From Phoronis australis (lineage: Eukaryota; Phoronida; Phoronidae), in assembly GCA_002633005.1 (NCBI GenBank), contig NMRA01000258.1, forward strand, positions 24,010 through 88,009: a stretch of 64,000 nucleotides of DNA, written 5' to 3'. The notes beneath the pieces were generated by a model that did no database searches, was not told the DNA's origin, and worked only from the letters and a program-made list of their open reading frames with translations. This document shows, piece after piece, positions 47,051-60,600 of this stretch. Position 1 is the first letter of the stretch. The number at the start of each line of letters is the position of its first letter. The position numbers and the translations under genes were made by a program.

Positions 47051-48480
47051 GAATAGACTAAAAGTAATGAAGTAAGGACAAAAGCTATGAACACTAGGGT
47101 AGGCATGAAAATTCCCACCACCACTAATTTAATTACATTGAGTTAGGCTAAATCTTGCAAATAGAAAACTGATGGATTAGTAACATTAACAAGTGAAATG
47201 GATTGACGTACTACGGATGTGATAGTAGTTCAAATAGATGAGAGTCAACGGGGTAAACAATTTGTACATATGTACTGTACTTTGGGATGAAAATATATTG
47301 CCAATTAAGTTGTCTTATTACGCATGGCGCTGCCCGAGTCAAATAGAGCTCTGAGACTATACGATACTCGTTTGGCCGTTTTTAGCTTGAACTTTAATGG
47401 TGATAAAAATTGAAACAACTTAAAAAGCAAAGTTAACTCCTGAACTGATTCACACTTGATGGAAGTCTTGATCTGTAGATGAAAAGGAATCACTGAGGTA
47501 ACATACATGTACATGTACATGTATCTGAATGACACAACTACAGTTGTCAAGTTCAGTGTAGTTTCATAATCATGACACATGTGAGACGTGAAATACTTAA
47601 AAAAAATAATCATTGCTAAGATAAAAGATGTTCTGATTTTACTCCTTGTTGTTTCATTGTTATTAGGAAGCCATGCGTGTAGGCTGTAGCTAATTGACCC
47701 AGAAGAGCATTTAAAGTACATTATCACTTGCAAAATCAAAATTCAAGCGAGATGTACTTTTTGCTTCACCGAGTTTGCCCGTGGGCCAAAAGTTGTCATG
47801 CCAATATCAAGTGAAGGTATGGGAGGGATATTTCCTCCCGTAGTTGGTTTTGAGAATTCGAGTGTTATTTATTTGGTGTATGCTACTCGGCAAGATTTTG
47901 TTCTTTTTCGAGACGATTGTTTGCGCTAGTTTAGTTGGATGCTCAGAGTCTGAAACTGATGTGACCGGACAACAAAAAACTGGAAAAGTAACTAGTTTTA
48001 ATCCAATTCGGCCTCAAATACATATTAATCATTGATCAGATATCTTTCATTCAACTCTGTATAATTAAATAAAAATCACAGATGCCTAATCTCAACTGGA
48101 AATTAGTGCCATGGCCAAGCGGGGGACTTGGTGGCATATGTCCCCTTAAAAAGTATGGAGATATTAGGGTGGAAAGATGTCAAAAAGGCATAGGAGAAAC
48201 ATATAGTAAGGCTAGAAAGATAGAGAATGGATTAAGTTTAAAAAGACATTTGTTTACTCACCAGTGCCGGGTTTACCTTGCCTTTGGGAGGCGGACCTAG
48301 GCCGCTCTGAAAACTGTGTAATATTATTTTACAGTCATTTCAACGTCAAGTTTTAAATTAACACAATTAGACAACTCTACGCTGAACTCTTTATTGAAAA
48401 TAATAATTTTGACCTTTTAAGGCAAAGTCCCTCTGAATTAAAAGGTTCAGCCCTTATTTACTTTCACGAATAGGTGTTCT
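47051..48480. other. non-coding stretch
   Basis: No gene seen. It contains an ACATGT run (47500-47520). A block at 48215-48260 (AAAAAGACATTTGTTTACTC ACCAGTGCCGGG) resembles 43305-43345 (AAAAAGACATTTTTAACTC ACCATTGC), indicating a further dispersed repeat. Confidence 0.5.
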
Positions 48481-48514
48481 GTTTTCAGATATGTTTGTTA
48501 GAAAATGTCACAAG

Positions 48515-48573
48515 TAAAAGAGGGGCCCACAATAAAGATAAAGACTTTATCTTTATTGTGGGCCCCTCTTTTA
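48515..48573. repeat. perfect 59-nt palindrome (29-bp arms, 1-nt centre)
   Basis: The left arm TAAAAGAGGGGCCCACAATA plus AAGATAAAG is matched base for base by its reverse complement, centred on A48544. Long ORFs on both strands across it are consequences of the symmetry. Confidence 0.95.
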
Positions 48574-48823
48574 GTGAAGAAATACATCACATCAAAGAGA
48601 AGCCCAATGTCTACAATGTGATGATTCAGGTGAGGTCTTATTGGCTTTGTTTTCGTGCAATTTGGCAGAGGAACCCGATTTTTCAAATTTATAGTCAACA
48701 CTATGTATTTGAAATTGTCTGAGACCTGTAAAATAAATCTATCTAGGTTTGTGTTTTTAGTTTTCATAGTTCTATTGCCATTAACGAAGTGACGGTTTAA
48801 AATGTTAATCTGTACGAGTTCTG

Positions 48824-49196
48824 TGCCCGGTTGCATGAAGCAGTCCCAAATACTTGTGCACTTGTGAAAACACTCGTTGTCCTTTCTTTGGCTTTGATAC
48901 AAATTGAAAGTGAACTCTAGTAGTTGCACTATCAATATTATTGAAAATAAGTAGAGATCCTTTTTTAGCAACTCCCCTAATTTAAGGACTAAGTCCCTAT
49001 TGCCGGGTTTTCATTGGACTAAACGCTCAGATTTTAGTCACCATTTTTCAACTTAGTCAAAGAGGAGATCAGAATAAAGCTACATGTACATTGACTGAGA
49101 AATATGTAAATCTGTGAGTAAAGAACGACACAAATATACAAAAGATTTAAAGAACTTAGAGTCCCTATTTGGGGCCGTTTAATGCAACCGGGCCTA
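48824..49196. mobile_element. ~370-bp MITE with GGCCCGGTTGCAT termini
   Basis: The left GCCCGGTTGCATGAAG and right (minus strand) GGCCCGGTTGCATTAAA ends are inverted repeats. The interior is non-coding. Ends of the type CCGGTTGCATAAA are typical of Harbinger-like MITEs in marine invertebrates (from memory of the pattern, not verified). Confidence 0.6.
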
Positions 49197-49994
49197 AGTT
49201 GATTTCTGATTTAAATGTTTACAAGGAAATGTACGAAAATCGGTTAATACTGATCTTTTGCTAATTCTATGTAAGTTTTTTTTTGTCAGCACTGAATTGA
49301 CAATACGGTGAATTTTGATGCAGCTTGAAATTTAGGGGAAACTACAAAATTCGAACTTTAAATAGTTAAATTCCGTGGTGGGATGATTTTTGTCAATTTA
49401 AAATAATAGTCAACAATTTGGGATTTCGTTTATTACTGGTGCAAGGAGATGAAATGCGGGAAACTTTATAGGCGCATCTCAACCTTACTGGTGAAAGATC
49501 AAAGACGGTCATTGTATACGGCAAGGTGCAGATACGTTTATGGCGACCGCAGGTGAACGAAATTGGCGACTAGCTACCCTACCAGCTGGAGGAAAGTGGG
49601 CTTACGAAAGCGATGGGGAGAAGGGGGGTTGAGACGACTAGGAGGCAAAAACATTGGCAACTTGGGACGACAGAATGTGACGAAATTAAACTTCCTGGTT
49701 CGCCCTGATATTTTTCCAATACGTTAATTTCTCATTAGGATAAGTTCTACGGTTAGTACGCGTTTTGCATTCAAATTAGGAGCAGATGCATTTTAATTGA
49801 TCCCCACCCTTGGAAAGCCGCAGCAGCAAAAGCTCTTAACTGCATGTTGGGCTCAAGCCCTTGAGCTGATAGGTTCGAAATGAGTTAGTCTCTATGCTGT
49901 ATCTGGATCGAGACGAACTCCTCTGGCCATATCAAATATTAAAGATGCCACTTGTGGTCTGTTAATTATAGCATCCGTGCACAGACAAAAGCTG
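49197..49994. other. 3' flank of the minus-strand secreted-protein gene, no gene seen
   Basis: No domain-bearing ORF. The sequence just below the stop (49995) contains ATTAAAGA on + but no obvious minus-strand AATAAA close by. Confidence 0.5.
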
Positions 49995-51562
49995 CTAATT
50001 GAAACACCTTAAAGGCCCTAGGCTGTGAAATCCGTCTTCGACGAAATCGTCCCCGCCTGCCAGGTCGCCAAAAGCCATTTTAGTTACTGGGAGCGTATTC
50101 TTGTCTGTCAACGTTCCCGCATCAGACCGCCATCGTTGGTCGTTTGCATCGCAGTTACAAACTGTACCAGGCTTGTCACAAGTGTTGGACATGCCGCACG
50201 CGCATTTCTTACTTCCTGGAGCTGCACCACCCCAGTAATACATAGGTGTCCCATCTCGTGAGTACCATGTGGCTTCCCCTGTGATCGTGGAATCGTAACA
50301 CTCATACTTGATATACTGTTCACAGTTTGTGGAAATGTCCATAACGGATATTATTTGAGGTAGTGACGCTTTATACACGACGTTTCGGATGTTATAGTAA
50401 TCAGAATTTGATTTCCCTTCGACACGCATTCTGTCTTCAGAGTTATGGTGCATGACAGTTACTGGTACTCCCAAGTGGCTGTTCATAACACACTCCACTT
50501 GAAATCTGTAAACACCGCCCAGGCCATCTGGATCAATAATGTAGTCGCCATTTCGTGTGTAACCAGCGTCTTTCCATTCCTTGCAAGTCCTTGGTACTAC
50601 AAAATACAAATTCAGTTGGGGGCATACAGTTGCTGTAATCGTTTTCAAAGGTTTTAATCCAACATGGTGTTCAATGGGCAGCGAAAAAGTTCAAAATAGA
50701 AAACCCTGCCAAATAAATAAATGTTTAACAACTAGACAAGTAGTTTGCTAAACAGACAGGTGCTTCGTCAAATAAACAAGTCAGGAATCCTATACAGTTT
50801 TCCAAACAGACAAGACAAGACAACTGTACATATTCTGTCAGATAAACTATAACTTTTATCACAAGTTTCATAATGCCAAAATTAAACATAACCTCAGCCT
50901 CGTTGAGTTATACGGCTATGTCAATATGCAATATTTGGTATAATACAAAATGTAAAATTGTGACACACTTCTACATTGTGCTATTACTGACACACTTCTA
51001 CATTGTGCTATTACTGACACACTTCTACATTGTGCTATTACTGACACACTGCTACACTGGGCTGTTACTTACCCACTACTACAGACGTTTCCGTTTTGCA
51101 TTTCTGAAGCTTTCCTTCTAGGGGCTTCAGCTTTTTAAGTTCCTGTAAACATTCATCGTGAGCCTTCTTAGAAGCATTGAGCACATGGTGATTGACAATG
51201 TTGTTGTTCACTAGAACAACTCGCGACATTTCACACTGGTTAAGTTTCACTGTTAAAGCTTTCTTTTGAGCCCGACATTGGGTACGAATATCTTGACAGG
51301 ATGGCTTGTCTGAGATGGTCTTGTTTGCGAGTTCAAAAGCTTTACTTGTGTTTTGGCATTGCGCGTGTTCCACTAGAGACCGCTGAAGAGCCATCTTCAG
51401 CCTGGTGTTCTCCGACTGAAGGTTAACATTTTCAACTGTGACTTGACTCAAGGCTCTGTATAGATGCAACATGGAGGTTGGCACCCCTGTTGGTACGATG
51501 GGTGTTCCTGTTGTCACACTCAGGACCAAGGCAAGTTTTAGGCACACAACTGCAAATTTCAT
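49995..51562 (-). CDS. secreted coiled-coil / fibrinogen-like (CNTNAP-type) protein A, 363 aa
   Basis: Exon 1 is 51562-51073 (donor GTGG|GTAAGT) and exon 2 is 50596-49995 (acceptor TATTTTGTAG), joined in phase 1. Residues 1-20 (MKFAVVCLKLALVLSVTTG) are a signal peptide. About 30-160 are helical with heptad-like Leu/Asn and four spaced Cys (NLQSENTRLKMALQRSLVEH). From PRTCKEW onward lies a ~200-residue fibrinogen-like module of the type in contactin-associated proteins and neurexin IV: GDYIIDPDGLGG, VECVMN, YIKYEC, WYSRDGTPMYYWGGAAPGSK, CACG, CNCDAND, W-R-x-DAGTLTDK and LGPLRC. It is probably an extracellular recognition or adhesion protein; the ligand is unknown. It is paralogous to the gene at 54279-55782 and divergently oriented to it. 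Confidence 0.9.
50965..51068. repeat. 25-bp tandem array (about four copies) in the intron of gene A
   Basis: Units ACACTTCTACATTGTGCTATTACTG repeat at 25-bp spacing, the last being diverged (ACACTGCTACACTGGGC). The array ends within a few bases of the exon-1 donor (51072). Confidence 0.9.
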
Positions 51563-54278
51563 GATGGTGATCGAATAGCGCTTTGAGAAATAACGTGTTA
51601 GTAGCTCAACAAATAGGTTTTTTTATTGGTTATCAGCAATGATACCGCGGGCAAAGGCCGAAAAGGGTTCAACGGTTTCTTGTGACGTTTACCCGCATTG
51701 GATAATTGCTAACCGCTCGTGACACTTTTGATAAATGTCCGAATTCAACATTTAGTCAGTCACGTGATTCTCTAGTTACGTCCTAACCATCAAAAGGTTT
51801 CACTCGCCAATGCCCGAAATGGTCTTGCTCTACTGGCATCGGGATGAAACAAAATTCTCTACCACACGCTGGAAATTTTTCAAGCATATTTTATGTGGCC
51901 TAATAGATGATGTTTAATAATTTACGTTGCAGGAGATTATCAAGAAGAGTGAACCTGAACAGAAATTCGAAGTTCTCCCATAGCGTATTCTATCTTCTTA
52001 ATTCTTTAAAAGTTTCATAGGTTATATAACACTCGTAATTTTCTCCAATTGGGATCTCTACGCAGCGGACTTTCAGATGTGCCACATAGTAACACGTCTG
52101 CAGTTTATCTGTTGGTTGTTATAGCGACCACTCCCCGTAGGTTCAATCTCATTCTTGATTGGCGGATGACCGCGCGAAAGTATCTCATTTATCGAAGATA
52201 ATTAAAAAATGGTGAAATTTGAAACGAGTGTTTAGTTATCAATTTACGTGGGATCATTAATTAGAAAAAAGGAAATTTCTGTATGACTTCAGTCCTTTGA
52301 TGAATAAACTTGGGCAAACCAATTATCATGTCACCTTGACAAGTTATTTAAAGATCAATCTTTCAAAAATGAACAAGTCCCTTTTTCGTTGAATTGTACA
52401 ACTTTACAGCCGTCACTTTTGCCACTAGTTTTTGAGGGTTATTGGTAGGCTTTAACATAAATCCAATATCTGGGATCTATATTTCTGATATATCTAAGCA
52501 TTCACCAGAAATAAAAATCTGGATCTCGAATGATGCTTACTGACGCAAGCTCGTCCATGTTTCTAGTTTAACGTGTAGCCGAAACTTAGCTTTTGAAGCT
52601 CAAATCTAGTGGTCATCGAGTGTTAACTTATACTAGAAACGAATCTACGGAAAACCTAATGTACACCTAAAAGAGCATTGCTTAAAATAACAGAAAATTT
52701 TCTCAAGTTTAAATTAAATCGGGACAAAAGATTTCGAATTCGAGTCAAGTATCAAAATTAGACCACATACTCTACTGAGCTATGAAAAATATGCGCATGC
52801 GTCGTACTGGGAAAGGTGTGCGAAGCAGTAATCTTTATCTTTATAGTGAGAGCGACTTGATTTAATTTTTGCCAAGGCAAATGGTATTATAAGGGGACCA
52901 AGAAAGTGGTACATTTTCACCCTACTGCAGTACCCATAATGTCAACCCGTTACTTTTGTATCCTATATTCTCCACGCGCAATCACGGGGTAGAGGCGCGC
53001 CAACCCGACGAAAATACTTTGAAAGCGATACTGGATCAGTTAGTCGTTTTTGACGATTCATCTGCTGTGATACGAAAACGGCACGCAGTTTGCACCACGT
53101 ACGCAAATTGTTTTTTGTCTTTCAGCGAGGACAACATGTGGGTTTTCAGTGCCCAAAATGTGATAATGACCTCGGCTCCGAGGGCCTGATTGTGAAAGCA
53201 CGGTCAGTATTCTACGACTTCATCTGCTAAGTAATTCATGGAAGGCTATCTTGGCCTTTTCATATCGTATGTCGATGACTCGTTTGGTCAGTCGGTTACC
53301 TGTTCTTAATTTTACCAAAAACGTGGAGAGGTTTTAAAAAACTTCCAGATGATCGGAATTTACAAAGAAACAATCAGTTATATTTTGGAAAGATAACCTG
53401 TTTTGGTCATCATACACGGGTCGTTTTTCAAAATGCAAAGCAATCGACAAACGTCATTTGGTGACAGCAATGAATCGTAATTAGCACGTTTAACGTGTAC
53501 GCGCTAAAAAGTCGGCGCAAGTGACGTATTTAATCAGTAAATGTCTTACTTTTGAAAACAAACCTTTTGAAAAAAAAAACAATATAGTGGGAACTACATT
53601 CATCTGGTGGTTTATATTTATAGATCTCATGATCGAATCACGGTGACTTTTGCATTCATAAAATGTCTTTAAAAGATCTCAAATCGCGTTATCATAGTAG
53701 TGGTCTGTGTGAAGGCATTATGGGTAAATACGGAGAATTATTGACTCCGAAATGCAAGTTTATGACTTCATAATCTGTGTAAATCGTATAATAATTAATA
53801 CTATCTCAGGGTGTTGTATTTCAATCGATACCTTTGCTAGAGCCCAGTAATGGCGGTTTTAATAACATTACTTGAGAAGGTTTTGCATCTAATGGTGTTC
53901 AAAAAAATGATAGTCGAGTTTCGAAAATGCACCTTGTGATAAACTTGACAATAATGCAAGGCACGTTTCTATGTTATAGCAATGTTTATCGACGCTTTCG
54001 AAAATGATTATGCAGCCTATTACTATTTACAGCTAACTAGTCGCTTCACCTTTCCCAAGTAGCGTCCAAATCCCCGCTAGTGTAGACTGAGCTAGGTTTA
54101 AATTATCAATTCGACTGTGTCCAACATCATGGTGCAATGTACATTGAGTCGGTGGGCCATCATTTGGAAATGTAAGGCCTATCGTTTGTACTTTGTGCGC
54201 TGTGCACGGCTTATCTATAGGCCTGCGGACTGAAGCTGTTTAATCAGCAAGAGCCACCAGAACGCACGTAATGAAGAA
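51563..54278. promoter_or_regulatory. 2.7-kb divergent intergenic region between the two paralogues
   Basis: Both genes start outward from this interval, so both promoters should lie in it. I see no clear TATA box at a fixed distance from either ATG and no symmetric element linking the two starts. An ORF at 52956-53189 has no recognisable domain. Assigned as regulatory only by position. Confidence 0.35.
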
Positions 54279-55782
54279 ATGATATTCCTCAAAATCATGT
54301 TGACGGTCGTGTGCGCAAAACTAGCGTTCCTAGTCGTAAGTATGGCAGCTGGCACACCAGTTAATTTCACTCAAGGAACTTTTTCGACAACAGAACAAAG
54401 TTTTATAGAAAACAACGCGCTGCTAACTCAGCTAAAACATCTTGAAGCAGAAAACATACGTATAACTTCGATCATGCGAAGAGTTTTAGAGGAAAACGTA
54501 AAATGCGAAAGATCAAGACAAGTCCTGGAGCATACGTTAAACAACACAATGAACAACTTGAACGTGGCTGGCAAAGCTGACTGTGAAACCGGCAGGAAAG
54601 TCTTCATAACAAAGCTCGACCGGTGTGAGGAGGAAAGACGAATTCTCCTTAACAGCCAGCTCATACATCACCATGTATTAAACGCCTCAAAGACCGCTCA
54701 CCAAGAGTGCTCCAAAGACACGGAGACACTGCGAGCTCTCCTGCATACATGTCGCAAGTCAACAGCAGCCTGTAAGTCGCTTTTAAGTGCACGTCGCTGT
54801 TTAGCCTTGGTACAAAGCTGTAAACTTAATACATGAATATGTATTTTGGCGATAGTCTTCAGACAGCTGGCTTGCTCGTCGCTTTTTTAGCCACTTGTTA
54901 ATGTTGAATTCTCAAAGGAAGCGCTTTGGTTTTTAAAATCATACAGTACAACCACAGAGATGCGATCTTGAATTGTGGCCGAATGAGCAGGCAAATCAGA
55001 GGCAATGCGCACGTTCTCATTTCGGCAGGATTACTCTCGACTAGTCTGGGTATGCAAGTATAGAACAATTAGACACTGTTGACAGCAGTGACTAGCTAAA
55101 ACTACACAGACCTAAACACTAGCTTGGTTTTCTTAATAACATATCTGTAAACACCTAACTAGATAATAGTTATGCTTTCTTTCTTTTAGTTCCAAGAACG
55201 TGCCAGGAATGGAGTAACCTTGGCTATGCTCAAAACGGCGATTACGTGATAGACCCAGATGGTCCAGAAGGTGTCGCCACCTTTCACGTAGATTGTGACA
55301 TGGATGCTCAACCGATGCCAGTCACTGTGATCCACCACGACTCCGAGGGTAGGATCAGCGCGGGTCAGTACGATGACCCGTACAGTAACGTGCGATATGT
55401 CACATATCAAGCTTCCATCGCGCAGATAGCAGCTCTCATCAACGTGTCCGCTCAGTGCGGTCAATTTATTAAGTACGAATGTTTTCACAGTCACATGACC
55501 AACTTCTCCACCTGGTACTCAAGAGACGGAGTACCCATGGACTACTGGGGTGGTGCCGCTCCAGGAAGCAACAAATGCGCGTGCGGCATGACCGACAGTT
55601 GTGACGTGCCCGATACAGTCTGTAACTGTGACGCAAACGATGCAGTGTGGCGATCTGATGCTGGAACGTTAACTGACAAGGATACCCTCCCTGTCACAAA
55701 GATGGCCTTTGGTGACCTGTCATATCTCCTCGAAATTGACGAGAAAGGCTATCATAAGTTGGGGCCACTGAGGTGCTACTGA
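54279..55782 (+). CDS. secreted coiled-coil / fibrinogen-like (CNTNAP-type) protein B, 361 aa
   Basis: Exon 1 is 54279-54771 (donor GCCT|GTAAGT) and exon 2 is 55190-55782 (acceptor TTCTTTTAG), also phase 1. The signal peptide is MIFLKIMLTVVCAKLAFLVV, followed by SMAAGTP. The helical part contains ENNALLTQLKHLEAENIRI and LIHHHVLNASKTAHQEC, the latter close to NNNIVNHHVLNASKKAHDEC in protein A. The C-terminal module shares DPDGPEG, YIKYEC-like FIKYECF, WYSRDGVPMDYWGGAAPGS, CNCDAND and LTDKDTLPVTKMAFGDL. Equal exon structure and phase show that A and B arose by duplication with inversion. The module is well conserved and the helical stalk less so, which suggests selection on the recognition domain. 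Confidence 0.9.
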
Positions 55783-57686
55783 GGGCAATGCTTGTGAGTC
55801 TTAACGAGACACTTCTTTGCTACAAACATTATTGTTACCGGTAGTCCCAGTCCAAAACCAAACATTACTTATGTTAGAATCTGGTATATAAACAAATTTC
55901 AGTACAAATATTTTAAAAATATTCCGAAGTGTATGAAGGAGCCACCATAATAATTCAAACTGAAAAAGGACAATAGCTGGATGTAGAAGGTAACATGTCA
56001 ACATTTTGAGAACCAATTTGAAGCCGTTATTCAGTGGAGAAAACTGGTTCTCCAAATATGGGCAGGATACACGATATAACATGAAAAAGAACTACTCAGA
56101 TGACATGTTACGACATTTTAATAAGACTATTATAATTCAATTCTGTGTACAACAAGAATTTCACACCAACTACCACAAGAGGTCTCCACATCACATCTTA
56201 CATACAGACCCCTCTGTGATCCGTAACAAAATCGTCTAACAACCACATTTTGTCGCTACCTTTTAAACACAGCATCGTACATAAAATATAATCTACATAA
56301 TTTTCAAATCAATCTACCCTTTATACAGGTCTCTCAGTAAACACTGATTTTCCACTCCTAGATTGTGAAGACCAGTTCCCTTTCTCCACTCCACCTGTTT
56401 CATGGCTTTCTTCAGCATCACTGACTACTTACACTCTTTCACCTTCCAATCCACATCATATTATGACTCTCATGACATAACTTCAAACAGCGTCAAGTTT
56501 CAAAGTATTGCAAGTCTTGATTGAGGCAGGAATTTAAACAAATAAGACACGTGATGAAGATTTGCTGTACCTATCTCAAACAATGACCTCAGTGGGGACA
56601 GGGCTACTGATTCCTAGCTGACTGTTGTTTGGTTGGAGTCGACTACAAGACCGTTTGGACAAAAATTCATGACCTGTCCTGTACTTCCAGAAAATGATGA
56701 TTTTCCGGTCCCTATGGCCGAAATCCGAATACATTTTTAGAAACTCATGTTTTGTACAAATTTAAAAAATATTTGTAGTAACAAACGATATTCAAGATAG
56801 TGTGAGCAACAGGAATGACCACAGATTACTGACCTAATTCCTCATCACTGCCTCACAGACAAAACTGTGACCTGCAAGAGTGTTCAACAAATTCCCAGTC
56901 AGAGTCTCCAGCTGGGAAAACATTGTCCATTGAATAATGCAACTGAGCCACTTAACACAAGGAAGTTACTTAGTGATCAATATATATTGATATGCTTGTT
57001 TAGGTATGAGTAGACGAAACCTACAGCTACAACCTAGCATGAAAGTATAGAACATGGATATGAAGTTTAAACAAATGTAGTAAATTAAACTTTATGATAT
57101 TTCTACTCACAAATAGCACTGGTGATAAATCTGTCTTGCCACATCTGACAGGCATACAGACAGACCCAGTGACAGCTCTGACCACGAGTCAGATCACAAC
57201 ACTCATATGTACACAGTTCAATACTAAGACTGACACATAGCTAGTGACTGTGGAAATAAAGTCAGTAGGCTGCACAACCATTCACAAGTGAAGCAAGACT
57301 TCTCTCAACAGCCAAATACTTTACCTCACAATCAGAACTGTCCAAAAACACAGAGCAAGTAATTTGCATACGATACGAATCACAGAGAGTTCAACATGCT
57401 ATTTCAGGACAAATCTCCAATTGCAAATTCAGAGTTGGGACAAAAGTCAGTTGCATACTGTATTGCTTGCCACATGTTTGATTCATTCGCAAGTGATTAC
57501 AGTCAAGGTTAGCCTGGCTTCCAATAACAGTAGTTGTATATGAATGAGCCATTACAGTCAAGGTCCGTGCGGCTGATGCATAACAATGAGTCAGGGAATT
57601 ACCACGAAGGCCAGCCTGGCCTCTGATCAGAGTAGTTATATATCAAATATCCAGATGTCACCACTGACTGCAGGGAATGGTTCATT
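55783..57686. other. intergenic between protein B and the AP-2 alpha 3' end
   Basis: No gene seen. It includes the 3' ends of two convergent genes. A block near 56020-56045 (GAAGCCGTTATTCAGTGGAG AAAACTGG) resembles 60828-60856 (GATGCCTGTTATAAAGTGGA AGAAACTGG), indicating a small dispersed repeat. Confidence 0.5.
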
Positions 57687-60600
57687 CTAGAACTGAGTTT
57701 CCAATAATTCGCACACTGCTTTTGACACAGTGTCCTTGGCACTTCGCACAGTCAGTCGGTACATCTGCAAGCAAAGTCGTACATTTATTAAATGAGGGTG
57801 GTCTCTTCACAGTCAGTCGGTACATCTGCAAGCAAAGTCGTACATTTATTAAATGAGGGTGGCCTGTTCAGTGCCAGCACTGCTTTCCAAGAGGGCCTTC
57901 AACAACAAAATATCAAAAAGTAAAAAAATGCAATATAGTAGAACAATAATTAAATACATGTAACAAAGAAACAATTAAAACAGGTTGAGAATTTAGATAA
58001 TAATAAATAAATGACGGAGGATGATGAAAATTTGACTTAGAGAGATGAAATAAATAATTAATAAATAGTGAGAGTATTAACCGTAATGAAACATGTGACA
58101 TAATTAAGACAGGTACAGGTGTAAGAATGGGTAAATAAATTACTGCCACTAAAAAAATAAATTTGAAATCATTAATTGAGTCAGACCGTTTAATGTCTGG
58201 GCTACGAGAGTTCCATATTGCAGCACCAGAATAAATAAAAGAACTCGTCGGTCTCGGTTTTAATTTTTTCAAAAGAAACATTACCAGCAACGGAAGAACG
58301 TGTAGAGTATATAGCTCGACTGCTACTATATTTGCGGCTGAGATATGCTGGAGCCAAGCCATTGACACATCTGTACATGCAACAGGCATAGAGATATTTC
58401 TTTTACTTTCATAAATCCAAGCTTGGAGTACAAGTCGTCTACCCAGGTGTCACTAGTTCGAGTACCCAGGATAGCCCTGTCGGCTCTATTTTGGATTACT
58501 TACTTTGCTAACAAGTGTGTCGCTAATAAGTCCCCAAACCAGAAAACAATAATAAATACGAGGCTGAATAATTATGGTAAAGTATTTTAAGAGTGCGGAC
58601 ATTAAGAAATTTACCTAGACATTTAGGTACGCCAATTTTCTTTGATAATTTGTGATGTGATCTATGTGCATATTAAATTTACAGTTGGGATCTAAAATAA
58701 GGTCCAAGTACTTAAACTTGTCGACACTCTCAGGGGAACCGTTGATAGTTGGACAACAAGGGAATGAGATGAGCAAAAGCATGCTGCAATTTTTTATATC
58801 TGCCATGTAATCACCATTTCTCTGTTATCTTTTTTCAACCAACCACCGGAAGAGACTGTGCGCAGTTGTTTTCAAAAGAAACTGGACAGACTTCAGCAAA
58901 ACTGTACTAAGCTCTGCCACACATGCCAGAATTATATGGCAATGAAATTGTATTTTTGTCATGTTAAAATCGCACTGCCAAGGAACTGATTGAAAGTAAT
59001 TGCACATCTTCAAGTAAGAGTAGGAAGTTGGGTTATAAGAAGTACCCCGTCATTATGGCTCAGTGATTTGGGTGATAACAGTTTTTTAATGGCAAGTTCT
59101 GGGACCAAAGCCATCCACTAATAAAGTGTCTTTCAAAACATAATCTGAGAGTCAATCTTGATCCACTCTTACATGGCATAAATGGATCAAAAGTGGGCAC
59201 ACTTACATCGAGTGGTTTTCCTTATTATTCACTTAATAATAACCTGACTGTTCCAATGACTCACCTGAGCTTGAGCATTAGGCTCCAACCTAATGAGACA
59301 GCCCACCTGAACTGTCCTAGTGAATATGACTCCAGCAGATACATAGTTCTCAGGGTTGGGGTCAATACCATCAATCTGGGACATACCAAATCCCAGCAGC
59401 TGCAACATAACAGTTCACATGAAACATCCATCAATCACTGTACACTAAGTGCAGTGCAACATTCACACACCACACGTTCATATCGTTTATCTTGTAAAAT
59501 CTCACTTTAAAGTTATCAATGATTCCTATTTTTCAAACTGTTTAGAGTCGATAAAGGTAGCCAATGATAGATTATGGAGCCGTGTTTAAATACTTAGAAA
59601 ACAGATTGTCAATGATGAATCAGGCACTCGAGATTAATAAATTGATTAAAGTGACTAAAACTTCCCTTCCATCACAAAAACTAAAACTTTTTATTTTGAG
59701 AACTTATCACCATGAAATTCGTCTCAGATTGTTCATGAGTAAAACTAGAGGTGATTTCTTTTCTCGGAAAGAATTGGGAGACCAAACTTTACAAGTTGTC
59801 ACAGCGGGTCATCTTATGTACCGAGCAAAGCCTCAAGCAATAATGAATTGTCATTTATCCCACAATCAGAAACCACATCTCATCCGAGCTATCCGTTTTA
59901 TAGCGGTAAGTAGTCCATACCAAAAAGTTTGTTTCTAAGACAGAATGCGGGAATGTAACTGCTTTAAAATGAGTGTTACTATTTCTTCAGATTCAAGATA
60001 GCAGGAGTTTGTGGAAAAATTATAGAATCATTTTTTTTTCAAAAATATACATTGAAATACACGAACAAAACAACTTGGTTCAGTTTGTTTATATACGCAG
60101 CACATTCGTGTGATTATCACGAATTTGAAAAAATGTTTGACAATGGACAACTCGAAATTCAATATTTGGCACTAGTGAGACAATGATACCTGTATAAATG
60201 CATGCAATCAGGTATTCAGGTGAGACCCTGAACCCCTGCTGATCAAATGCATTCTACTCTCAATCTATTCAGGTGTTAAAGAGACAGGCCTTTATTCATT
60301 AGCGTCATCGAATGAATATCAAGTCACACAATGCATTCTACTCTCAATCTATTCAGGTGTTAAAGAGACGGGCCTTTATTCATTAGCGTCATCGAATGAA
60401 TATCAAATCACACAATGCATTCTACTCTCAATCTATTCAGGTGTTAAAGAGACGGGCCTTTATTCATTAGCGTCATCGAATGAATATCAAATCACACAAT
60501 GACTATGAATAGTTAAAAAAAAAGAGTTGAAAGAATTAAGACTTGGTCACACAGATAAGCAGATAACCTCAGTATTGACAACACTTTATACTAAAGCCAG

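Noticed and set aside
48498-48971. 157-codon minus-strand ORF
   Set aside because: It runs through the 59-nt palindrome and a MITE end; no domain or codon pattern supports it.
52956-53189. 77-codon ORF between the divergent paralogues
   Set aside because: No domain, no supporting splice sites, and it lies in the expected promoter region.
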